Part shown: positions 1 to 5,592 of the stretch, one piece after another | Layout: each line of letters begins with the position of its first letter | How positions within the stretch are numbered: the first letter of the stretch is position 1 | Origin: an uncultured Ruminococcus sp. | GTDB lineage: Bacteria > Bacillota > Clostridia > Oscillospirales > Ruminococcaceae | Reading direction: 5' to 3' | Assembly: GCA_945876155.1 (NCBI GenBank) | Contig: CAMCMW010000114.1 | Coordinates: forward strand, 1 to 5,818 | Length of the DNA: 5,818 bases | Made by a program: the position numbers and the translations under genes | The notes under the pieces: generated by a model | What the model saw: the letters and a program-made list of their open reading frames with translations, nothing else | What the model was told of the DNA's origin: nothing | Databases searched by the model: none

Positions 1-649
1 AATTATGGAAATGCAATTCGAAGAACAAAAGAAGTCATACAATGCAATCCAGACTATTTATCACAATTTACAAATAATTCAGCATGATATGAAAAATGAA
101 TTATTATGTCTTTATAATTTAATTGATAATAATAAAACTAATGAAGCAAAGCTGCATATAACAAATTTGTCTAAAAACAAAATGGATAAGTTTCATGAAT
201 ATATAAAAACAGGTAACGAATTGATTGATGCGATTATCAACGTTAAGCTTAATTTTGCAAGAGAAAAGAATATTGATGTATTATGTAATATCAATACAGA
301 TTTTAATGGTTTTGATGTTGATGATATTATATGCTTGTTTTCAAATGCTATTGATAATGCAATAGAAGCTTGTATAAAACAAAAGGAGAGAAAAATTACG
401 GTCACCATAACAAATAAAAGAAATTATCTGTCGCTATCAGTTGCAAATACAATTAATTCATCTGTTTTAAAACATAATTCAAAGCTTAAAACCACAAAGA
501 AAAATTTTAGACATCATGGACTTGGAACCCAGTCCATGAGGAGTATTACAGAAAAATATGATGGTATGATAGAATTTTATGAACAAGGCAATGTGTTTGT
601 TGTTGATGTAATGATAAAATCATTTGAAAACATACCAAACATGAAGTGA
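1..649 (+). CDS. GHKL-type sensor histidine kinase, AgrC-like (5' end outside window)
   Basis: This is the cytoplasmic kinase part of a peptide-sensing histidine kinase of the GHKL/AgrC class. The frame is open to the window edge, so the membrane sensor domain is presumably upstream; the first ATG at 5 is probably internal. Numbering from that Met, residues 1-25 look like a helical linker. The phospho-acceptor region is H27-D-M-K-N31, and a TGN-LIDAIIN-K stretch at 69-81 is typical of AgrC-like kinases. The N-box is N114-AID-N118-AIEA, and the G-box is H171-G-L-G-T. By family, it would bind an autoinducing peptide and phosphorylate a LytTR-type response regulator, which is not in the window. 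It lies directly upstream of agrB, so its likely ligand is the AgrD product at 1303-1440. Its 3' end contains one copy of a direct repeat that probably serves the agrB promoter. Confidence 0.92.
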   Translation, partial: IMEMQFEEQKKSYNAIQTIYHNLQIIQHDMKNELLCLYNLIDNNKTNEAKLHITNLSKNKMDKFHEYIKTGNELIDAIINVKLNFAREKNIDVLCNINTDFNGFDVDDIICLFSNAIDNAIEACIKQKERKITVTITNKRNYLSLSVANTINSSVLKHNSKLKTTKKNFRHHGLGTQSMRSITEKYDGMIEFYEQGNVFVVDVMIKSFENIPNMK

Positions 650-662
650 AACATACCAAACA
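628..662 (+). promoter_or_regulatory. Direct-repeat operator, candidate AgrA/LytTR binding site
   Basis: Two identical 14-bp copies of AAACATACCAAACA lie at 628-641 and 649-662, a start-to-start distance of 21 bp (two helical turns). The first copy is inside the last codons of the kinase gene and the second is just after its stop. LytTR response regulators of the AgrA/ComE class are known to bind pairs of direct repeats with about this period just upstream of the -35 box. The second copy ends 11 bp before the candidate -35 at 674. The repeat and spacing are seen directly; the identity of the binder is inferred. Confidence 0.7.
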
Positions 663-673
663 CGCATTTTATA

Positions 674-702
674 TTGACTTTATGCAAAAATATGGCTATT
701 AT
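674..702 (+). promoter_or_regulatory. Sigma-A-type promoter of agrBD
   Basis: TTGACT (674-679) and TATTAT (697-702) are separated by 17 bp, five of six matches to consensus in each box. Transcription would start near 709, leaving a leader of about 14 bases before the TTG start of agrB. Its position just downstream of the paired repeats suggests autoinduction by the cognate regulator. Confidence 0.65.
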
Positions 703-722
703 ATTGGCAAGAGGTGATTAAA

Positions 723-1328
723 TTGATTACCAGACTTTCCAATATGATAGCCAATTTTTTTGTCGAAAAAGGAATAATAAAGTCTGAAGAGCATGAAATA
801 TATGTTTATGGAGCTGAAGCTTTGTTTTCAGGACTATCGAATTTATTAATATTAATCATATGTGGTATATTAATGGATGAATTGTTAATAGCACTTTTGT
901 TCTTTTCTGTTTTTAATATAATGAGGAAATATTGTGGCGGATATCATGCTGCTACTCATTTGAAATGCAATTTAATATTTACTTTAAATACACTGACAAT
1001 ACTGTTATTAATCAAGAATTATTCTTTTATAAGTGAATGGCTTATGATTATAGCAATTATTGTTTCTGATATAATAATATTTTGGTTGGCTCCTATTGAA
1101 AATGTCAACAAATCTCTTGAAAAATATGAAAAGAAAAAATACAGAAAAATAGCAATTATTTTTTCGATGATTTTTACGATAATTGCAGTTTTGTTAATAC
1201 CATTTAATAAAATTGTTTCAATTATGATATCATTAACATTGCTTTCTGTTTCATTCGCAATGTTATGTACAAAAATAATTAAGGAAGGAGGAATAGTCGA
1301 AAATGAAAGTGAAAAAAATGATTTGTAA
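723..1328 (+). CDS. agrB: AgrB-like autoinducer peptide-processing membrane protease
   Basis: AgrB is a membrane cysteine endopeptidase that removes the C-terminal tail of the AgrD precursor and helps form the cyclic peptide. I chose the TTG at 723 (201 aa). It has GAGGTG at 711-716 with a 6-base spacer, and it yields the family-like start M-I-T-R-L-S-N. A GTG at 714 is also in frame, but it falls within this ribosome binding site and only about 5 bases from the predicted transcription start. The catalytic pair H75 and C82 lies in the motif R68-K-Y-C-G-G-Y-H-A, seven residues apart as in S. aureus AgrB (H77/C84). Hydrophobic segments are near 34-50, 53-67, 84-101, 104-122, 143-160 and 164-185. 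The conserved AP-N-NK-L-E stretch follows at about 122-135. The gene overlaps agrD by 26 bp in another frame, so the two are probably translationally coupled. Confidence 0.93.
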   Translation: MITRLSNMIANFFVEKGIIKSEEHEIYVYGAEALFSGLSNLLILIICGILMDELLIALLFFSVFNIMRKYCGGYHAATHLKCNLIFTLNTLTILLLIKNYSFISEWLMIIAIIVSDIIIFWLAPIENVNKSLEKYEKKKYRKIAIIFSMIFTIIAVLLIPFNKIVSIMISLTLLSVSFAMLCTKIIKEGGIVENESEKNDL

Positions 1329-1440
1329 TTCTGGTGCTAAGCTCATCAAGACAGCAGCAGTCAGTGCATCTAACTCAACATCGTTTATGGCTTTTCATCA
1401 GCCAAAGGAACCAAAGGCATTAAAGAACCTTAAGAAATAA
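1303..1440 (+). CDS. agrD: AgrD-like cyclic lactone autoinducer precursor, 45 aa
   Basis: This short gene starts inside the end of agrB. It has a strong site, AAGGAGG (1285-1291), 11 bases before the ATG. The 45-residue product has a basic amphipathic leader (residues 1-20, including C8), a core S-N-S-T-S-F-M-A-F (23-31) and a charged tail H-Q-P-K-E-P-K-A-L-K-N-L-K-K. The tail's P37-K-A-L40 aligns with the P-K-E-L of S. aureus AgrD with the same spacing to the ring. That places AgrB cleavage after F31 and the ring at S27-F-M-A-F31. The ring residue is Ser, not Cys, so the predicted product is a five-residue lactone with a short N-terminal extension. A serine lactone is known for the Staphylococcus intermedius group. 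The extent of the N-terminal extension is not visible. The next Met (1318) would shorten the leader, but its ribosome site is worse. Confidence 0.9.
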   Translation: MKVKKMICNSGAKLIKTAAVSASNSTSFMAFHQPKEPKALKNLKK

Positions 1441-1469
1441 TAAGGTACATATGCCGAATTAAAACAAAG

Positions 1470-1543
1470 TTATAACGCAAGCTCCAATGCATTTATGTTT
1501 ACTTGAAAAGAAATTTCTTTTCACTTTGTAGCTTGCGTTGTAA
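1470..1543 (+). repeat. Long inverted repeat with nested palindrome between agrD and the secreted-protein gene
   Basis: AACGCAAGCT at 1474-1483 is perfectly complementary to AGCTTGCGTT at 1530-1539. Pairing extends outward by four more pairs (one G-T) to 1470/1543. The intervening 46 bases contain a perfect 20-bp palindrome at 1504-1523 (TGAAAAGAAA and its complement). No T-tract directly follows the outer stem; the nearest run is TTTTT at 1553-1557, so this is not a textbook terminator. It could end the agrBD transcript, act as an operator overlapping the next promoter, or be a structured RNA leader or small MITE-like insert. Confidence 0.6.
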
Positions 1544-1549
1544 TAAAAT
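1520..1549 (+). promoter_or_regulatory. Possible promoter of the secreted-protein operon
   Basis: TTCACT (1520-1525) and TAAAAT (1544-1549) are separated by 18 bp. The -10 is good (five of six) and the -35 weak (four of six), as expected for an activated promoter. Transcription would begin near 1556, just before the hairpin at 1561-1581. The -35 overlaps the palindrome and inverted repeat described above. No pair of 21-bp-period repeats like that upstream of agrB was found here. Confidence 0.35.
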
Positions 1550-1560
1550 TAATTTTTATG

Positions 1561-1581
1561 GATTGATATTTTGTATCAATC
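1561..1581 (+). other. Leader hairpin next to the ribosome binding site
   Basis: GATTGATA (1561-1568) pairs perfectly with TATCAATC (1574-1581) around a TTTTG loop. The stem ends two bases before the Shine-Dalgarno stretch AAAGGA (1584-1589). If transcription starts near 1556, this would be a 5'-terminal stem-loop of the kind that protects mRNA from decay or tunes ribosome access. The function is inferred. Confidence 0.5.
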
Positions 1582-1596
1582 AGAAAGGAAAAAATA

Positions 1597-2007
1597 ATGA
1601 ATACAAAGTTTAAAAGAATTGCTGCTTCAGTTATGGCAGCAATGACACTCACCATTGGAGCTACAGGTATGACAGCAAGTGCACGTCAGATAAGAGAATT
1701 CTCAAGTGTCAGAGCTTATGTAGGTTCAGAAACAAAGGTTTCCAGTAATCCTTTAACTAAAACTGGTTCTGGAAAGGCTGTTTTCAATTATTCTGGCGGA
1801 AACGCTTCAGGTGATAATTCAATGGTTACTGCCGTAATAAGAAATTCAAATAAGAGTAATCGTGGTTCCTGTTCTGCTACTAAAGGAACAAGAAAAACAT
1901 TCTCCACAAGTGCTAGTAAAGGTTATTCATATGATTTGTATGTAGCAAAAACCTATAGTGGTTCTTCTATTCTTGTATCTGGATCATGGTCACCTGATGC
2001 ATCATAA
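1597..2007 (+). CDS. Small Sec-exported basic protein of unknown family (candidate bacteriocin-like effector)
   Basis: The 136-residue product has a clear Sec signal peptide: basic N-terminus (K4, K6, R7), hydrophobic core 8-25 and an A27-S-A29 cleavage site. The mature protein is about 107 residues, rich in Ser, Thr and Gly, strongly basic (14 K/R against 5 D/E), with a single Cys (C92) and no membrane segment. Alternating polar/hydrophobic stretches (75-82, 110-118, 124-131) and the end V-S-G-S-W-S-P-D suggest a small beta-sandwich. Size, signal peptide and an ABC transporter downstream recall lactococcin 972-like bacteriocins and DUF2712-type secreted proteins, but I cannot assign either from motifs. 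The ATG has GAAAGGA at 1583-1589. Codon use looks less AT-rich than that of the transporter genes, consistent with high expression. The setting downstream of agrBD suggests quorum control (inferred). Confidence 0.8.
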   Translation: MNTKFKRIAASVMAAMTLTIGATGMTASARQIREFSSVRAYVGSETKVSSNPLTKTGSGKAVFNYSGGNASGDNSMVTAVIRNSNKSNRGSCSATKGTRKTFSTSASKGYSYDLYVAKTYSGSSILVSGSWSPDAS

Positions 2008-2034
2008 TCTAAAAGTTTGTGTACAGTACGATAT

Positions 2035-2068
2035 GTCATGTCCGTTTCTTTTTGGGAACGGACATGAC
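2035..2068 (+). other. Strong intergenic hairpin without T-tract
   Basis: GTCATGTCCGTT (2035-2046) and AACGGACATGAC (2057-2068) form a perfect 12-bp stem, extendable by two pairs inside. The bases that follow (TATAAATCGC) are not a T-run, so intrinsic termination would be inefficient or absent. Between a probably abundant secreted-protein message and weaker transporter genes, such a stem typically marks partial termination, processing or 3'-end protection. Confidence 0.65.
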
Positions 2069-2094
2069 TATAAATCGCATATATGGAGGACACA

Positions 2095-2700
2095 ATGAAA
2101 AAAGTAAAAATAGTTTTATGTTTTTTGTTATCAGTCGTTATTATATCAGGATGTTCAAACGAAAAAAAAGAGAATTCTGTTATATCGGAAATAACAAGCT
2201 TAAATCCTTCTGAAATGGAAGAACAGGAACGAGCTGAAAAGGAAGAACAAGAACGTATTGACAATATGTCATGTATCAAAATATCTCATGAGGATTTTGT
2301 AAATTCTCTTATCAGCAGCAATAACTTTAAAAAAGAGTCTGAAGATTTATATATGACAACATTATCTTATAAAAAAAGTGATATAATTATAGAAGTTATA
2401 TATCATGATACAGAAATTTCAGTTATATCTTTTGGTATTGATCCAGCTGTTGTAAAAAATAATTCGGATGACTTAAAAGAATGTCTAAAAAACATTTTTG
2501 AACTGCTAAATTACACATACTCTTCAGAAATACCGGAGTTCTTTCTTGACAAATACGAAGAAGAAACAAAAAAATCAGACGAAGCCCATTTGGTAGATCC
2601 TTTGATTGGTTGTGAAAACAATGATGAAGGCTGGGGGATCGTATATACATTTCGACCGGAAGTGTGCAATATAGAAATTAGACCATATGATTTATATTGA
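2095..2700 (+). CDS. Putative lipoprotein with charged coiled-coil linker, unknown function
   Basis: The start is the ATG at 2095, five bases after GGAGG (2085-2089); an in-frame ATG at 2083 lies before this site and would spoil the signal peptide. The 201-residue product begins with a lipoprotein signal: K2, K3, K5, a hydrophobic stretch 6-18 and a lipobox I17-S-G-C20. It would therefore be lipidated on C20 and anchored outside the membrane. Residues 21-57 are a Glu/Lys-rich linker, probably coiled coil, with a near-duplicated E-E-Q-E-R at 42-46 and 50-54. Residues 60-201 form an acidic domain with predicted mixed strands and helices and two further Cys residues. I recognise no family. It sits between the secreted protein and the transporter genes, ending 8 bp before the first permease. 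It could be an immunity lipoprotein or a substrate-binding or accessory subunit (inferred). Confidence 0.8.
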   Translation: MKKVKIVLCFLLSVVIISGCSNEKKENSVISEITSLNPSEMEEQERAEKEEQERIDNMSCIKISHEDFVNSLISSNNFKKESEDLYMTTLSYKKSDIIIEVIYHDTEISVISFGIDPAVVKNNSDDLKECLKNIFELLNYTYSSEIPEFFLDKYEEETKKSDEAHLVDPLIGCENNDEGWGIVYTFRPEVCNIEIRPYDLY

Positions 2701-2708
2701 GGTTAAAT

Positions 2709-3548
2709 ATGAAATTAATAACTAAAAAAAGAATTTTTAATATAAGAACAATTATTGCTGTATTAGCACTTCCATTGGTGATGATAATGTCATTTTTAAT
2801 ACAAAGTTCTTGGTTTGATATAATGTTTTTTGATAATTTCAGTGATATACCTGCTGATGAAGTTTCAGTAGCAAAAGATATGTTGATAAATCAGTTACTC
2901 GATTGGAATATCTATCATATTCACAGCAATATGTATACGCCGTTATTTTATCCATTGTTTGCTACTCTTCCAGTTATTTTTGCTTCATATGAATGCAAAG
3001 GTTATTTACAATATATTTTTTCCCGAAATACATCATATAAGAAAACAATGATTTCAAGATGTATGAAGTATGCATTAACTTCTGGATTTGCCATGATGAC
3101 AGGATATTGGATTTTTATTATTTTCGGAGCCATTATAGGATTAAGTAATCCAGAATATGATTGCGGTATGCTTATGGATTTTTTTCCTGACATAATGATA
3201 AATCATCCTGTATTTGGCGGCATGATACACGGCTTTACAGTATATTTTATTTTTGGACTTGTTTTCGGATTATTTGCAGCGGCAATATCGATAAATACAG
3301 AAAAAGGCTTTCTTATCATTCTTATCCCTCATATTTATTATTTATTAGTTGGAAATGTTCTTTCTGCAATTTACAATATGACAGGAGTTTTTTTATTCCA
3401 ACAGTTTTCACCATGGTATTCCGTAACCGTAACAGGGCAAAACTACTCGCAGTGGTATTCTGTATATTACTCGTTAATACCTGTACTGTTGCTGTCTATT
3501 ATTTTAATTATTCGGAGATTAAAAAATGAAACCAAAATTATTGATTAA
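2709..3548 (+). CDS. ABC-2-like transporter permease, subunit 1
   Basis: The ATG at 2709 is preceded by GAGG (2699-2702) with six bases between; a TTG at 2697 is possible but has no ribosome site. The 279-residue product has about six hydrophobic segments: near 13-32, 67-84, 104-126, 156-178, 184-206 and 244-266. A long extracytoplasmic loop (about 33-65) follows the first segment. The loop after segment 2 (E82-x-K-G-Y ... S-R-N-T-S-Y-K-K) has the pattern of ABC-2 type permeases, where it contacts the ATPase. It is the first of three membrane proteins followed by an ATPase, so it is probably one subunit of that transporter. It overlaps the next gene by 23 bp. Specific family and substrate are unknown. 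Confidence 0.78.
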   Translation: MKLITKKRIFNIRTIIAVLALPLVMIMSFLIQSSWFDIMFFDNFSDIPADEVSVAKDMLINQLLDWNIYHIHSNMYTPLFYPLFATLPVIFASYECKGYLQYIFSRNTSYKKTMISRCMKYALTSGFAMMTGYWIFIIFGAIIGLSNPEYDCGMLMDFFPDIMINHPVFGGMIHGFTVYFIFGLVFGLFAAAISINTEKGFLIILIPHIYYLLVGNVLSAIYNMTGVFLFQQFSPWYSVTVTGQNYSQWYSVYYSLIPVLLLSIILIIRRLKNETKIID

Positions 3549-4209
3549 CAGATTATTTATATCCACCCTTTGTACAATCGGATATATGGTTATTTTTATG
3601 TCAATGGTAAATCTAAAAATATGCGGTTATAATAAACCGATAAATGGTATGCCATGTTATCTTTGCTTTTGGGGAATATTCCTTGTGTATTACTTTTTAA
3701 TCGGTTCAGGTAAAGCGAATTCTATTGAGTTGGTGAGATACGGAAGTATGCAAAGCTACATACTTCATAAAATAAAAATGACAATTTTTAATAACGTTGT
3801 TTACTGCGCAGTATTTACCCTTTTTATTTATATTTACGGGTATATTTCTTTTGGCATAGTAAATATAAAAACTATTGCGGTGTTTTTTTTCGTATGTTTT
3901 TTTACGGTATCCCTTATGTCATATATTGTTCTTATAGTATATACTTACTGCGGAGAAAAAGCGGCAGCTGCATCCGCCCTGTTGATGATACTGATAAGCG
4001 CTATTCCAGAATTATCATTTTTTATTTCTGTAAGACTTGAAATGGCAGATAATTACTATATAAAACCAATGATGATAATAACGAAAAGTCAAAGTAATAT
4101 TAGTATATTTAAAGAACTTATTCCTGTTATTGCTATTTGGACAGTTATAGCAGCCATTTTTGGCATCATAATGAAAAATGTAAGAAAAACGGTGTACTGT
4201 AATGATTAA
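3526..4209 (+). CDS. Multi-spanning membrane protein, probable ABC transporter permease subunit 2
   Basis: The gene starts within the previous one (23-bp overlap), with GGAG at 3514-3517 eight bases before the ATG. The 227-residue product has about six hydrophobic segments: near 10-29, 43-61, 88-110, 113-139, 146-168 and 199-219. The cytoplasmic-side stretch E68-L ... Y72-G-S ... Y78-I-L-H ... K84 is shared with the next gene product (see subunit 3), indicating paralogy. I recognise no named family. Overlap with both neighbours suggests strict co-translation and fixed stoichiometry. It probably forms the membrane channel with one or both of the other permeases. Confidence 0.75.
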   Translation: MKPKLLINRLFISTLCTIGYMVIFMSMVNLKICGYNKPINGMPCYLCFWGIFLVYYFLIGSGKANSIELVRYGSMQSYILHKIKMTIFNNVVYCAVFTLFIYIYGYISFGIVNIKTIAVFFFVCFFTVSLMSYIVLIVYTYCGEKAAAASALLMILISAIPELSFFISVRLEMADNYYIKPMMIITKSQSNISIFKELIPVIAIWTVIAAIFGIIMKNVRKTVYCND

Positions 4210-4897
4210 AAAAGAAGTATTAATAAATGTTGGTTTATGCATATTGATAACACTGATACATATTATTGTTTACAGCGAATTTAATATGATAGCAAAGAAA
4301 CAGGATGAAATTATATCAGCCGATTATATCAGATTTATTATATCCGATAAAATGCCGTTTAATATGGCGAATAATAATATACTAAGATTTCTCAGAAGCA
4401 ACCTGATACTTGAAATAATTCAATTGTATATAATAATGCCGGTTCTCAGAACAGAGCCTGATTATAAAATGACAGAGCTTATATATCATGGCAGTCGTTG
4501 CAAATATATATGGCATTACCTGAAAAAAGTGATTTTACGTACAGCATTTATACTCATATGGAATATATTATCCGTTATATTATGTCGGTCAGTATTTAGA
4601 ATGAGCTTTTCATTTACAGACAAGTTTTGTATTTTTTTATACATTCTTATGATTGGATTTTTGATGATAATAATATCTTCAATTATTATAGTATTTTCAA
4701 TTAATATAAAAAGATATCAATTAATAGGGATAGATATTGTTGTTATATTTCTTATGCTGACAGCAGATTTGAAAATAAAGAATATTTCGATAATTTATTA
4801 TGATGATTTATCAAAAATGTCTGGGTCATTTGCAATATATTTAATTATTTGCTGTGTTTTATCAATAGTAATAGGTTTGAAGGGAAGAAAAGTATGA
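4202..4897 (+). CDS. Multi-spanning membrane protein, probable ABC transporter permease subunit 3
   Basis: The ATG at 4202 overlaps the previous stop by 8 bp. No clear Shine-Dalgarno site precedes it, so translation probably depends on coupling. The 231-residue product has hydrophobic segments near 6-24, 68-82, 110-131, 142-166, 172-190 and 208-226. It has a longer loop between the first two segments than subunit 2. The stretch E92-L-I-Y-H-G-S ... Y102-I-W-H ... K108 aligns with E68-L ... G-S ... Y-I-L-H ... K84 of subunit 2, with about nine identities over 22 positions. The two are likely diverged duplicates. Its stop overlaps the ATPase start in an ATGA junction. Function beyond transporter membership is not visible. 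Confidence 0.75.
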   Translation: MIKKEVLINVGLCILITLIHIIVYSEFNMIAKKQDEIISADYIRFIISDKMPFNMANNNILRFLRSNLILEIIQLYIIMPVLRTEPDYKMTELIYHGSRCKYIWHYLKKVILRTAFILIWNILSVILCRSVFRMSFSFTDKFCIFLYILMIGFLMIIISSIIIVFSINIKRYQLIGIDIVVIFLMLTADLKIKNISIIYYDDLSKMSGSFAIYLIICCVLSIVIGLKGRKV

Positions 4898-5550
4898 ATA
4901 TTATAAGTTTAGAAAACGTGAATGTGAAGTTAAAGAAGAATGTAATTCTTGATATTGATAATTTAAATATTGAAAAGGGATTATGTACCGGATTTGTTGG
5001 AAGGAACGGATGCGGAAAAAGTATGCTTTTTAAGGCAATATGTGGCTTTATAAAATATTCTGGAAAAATAACTGTAAACGGAAATATTATCGGCAGTGAT
5101 TGTGATTTCATAAAAGACGCAGGGGTTGTAATTGAACAACCGAATTTTATTGGGTATATTACTCCGTTTGAAAATTTAAAAATATTGGCTCAAATAAAAA
5201 ATACTATAACTCTTGATCAAATTAAAACATCAATGGAGCTAGTAGGCATTGATCCAGAAATGAAAATAAAAAGTTCTGCATTATCTTTAGGAATGAAACA
5301 ACGTCTGAGAATTGCTCAGGCAATTATGGAAGATCCAGAAATATTAATTCTTGATGAACCTTTTAATGGATTGGATGAGAATGGTGTTTCTGAAATCAGA
5401 AAACTCATATTAAATTTTAAGGGTAGTAAAACTATTTTATTAACCAGTCATATGAAAGAAGATATAGAAATGCTTTGCGATGTTGTTTATCATATGTCAG
5501 CTGGAAAAATAACAGATAAGATTGTTATAAATGAAGCTGATATTGAATAA
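4894..5550 (+). CDS. ABC transporter ATP-binding protein
   Basis: The ATG at 4894 overlaps the previous stop (ATGA) and follows AAGGGA (4880-4885) by eight bases; an upstream in-frame TTG lies inside the previous gene and is less likely. The 218-residue protein is a complete, short nucleotide-binding domain. It has Walker A G36-R-N-G-C-G-K-S43, a Q-loop at I80-E-Q82-P-N-F, signature L130-S-L-G-M-K-Q-R-L, Walker B I150-L-I-L-D-E155, D-loop G159-L-D161 and switch H186 in T-S-H. The L-S-L-G-M signature and the E-Q-P-N-F region are typical of ATPases partnering ABC-2 permeases, such as the BcrA group involved in peptide-antibiotic self-protection. It should energise the transporter formed by the three preceding membrane proteins. 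The C-terminus stops soon after the switch region, with no extra domain. Two stop codons stand in tandem. Confidence 0.95.
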   Translation: MNIISLENVNVKLKKNVILDIDNLNIEKGLCTGFVGRNGCGKSMLFKAICGFIKYSGKITVNGNIIGSDCDFIKDAGVVIEQPNFIGYITPFENLKILAQIKNTITLDQIKTSMELVGIDPEMKIKSSALSLGMKQRLRIAQAIMEDPEILILDEPFNGLDENGVSEIRKLILNFKGSKTILLTSHMKEDIEMLCDVVYHMSAGKITDKIVINEADIE

Positions 5551-5559
5551 TAAACTATT

Positions 5560-5584
5560 TAATTGTTTTTAACCAAAACAATTA
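5560..5584 (+). other. AT-rich hairpin after the operon
   Basis: TAATTGTTTT (5560-5569) pairs with AAAACAATTA (5575-5584) around a TAACC loop, ten pairs in all, ten bases after the ATPase stop. The stem is weak and is followed by an A-run instead of T residues, so it is at best a poor terminator for the + strand. It may protect the 3' end of the message. Confidence 0.4.
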
Positions 5585-5592
5585 TCTAATGT

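Noticed and set aside
193..408. Minus-strand open frame opposite the kinase N-box
   Set aside because: It is fully contained in the kinase catalytic domain and has no start signals.
1474..1557. Intrinsic terminator of agrBD
   Set aside because: The stem is long-looped and the T-run is 13 bases beyond it, so I list it only as an inverted repeat of uncertain role.
2046..2074. Separate promoter for the lipoprotein-transporter genes using TATAAA at 2069-2074
   Set aside because: No acceptable -35 box at 16-18 bp; the sequence at that distance is part of the hairpin and does not resemble TTGACA.
2083..2094. Earlier ATG for the lipoprotein
   Set aside because: It includes the Shine-Dalgarno bases themselves and would put acidic residues before the signal peptide; the ATG at 2095 has ideal spacing.
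2019..2213. Plus-strand 64-codon frame beginning in the hairpin region
   Set aside because: It overlaps the lipoprotein gene in another frame, has no ribosome site, and gives a product without signal or domain features.
1953..2279. Minus-strand open frame of about 108 codons across the hairpin and the start of the lipoprotein gene
   Set aside because: It overlaps two well-supported + strand genes, has no ribosome site, and its product has no recognisable features.
4845..5111. Minus-strand open frame of 88 codons opposite the ATPase start
   Set aside because: It is antisense to the Walker A region of a clear ABC ATPase; its composition is that of a shadow frame in AT-rich DNA.
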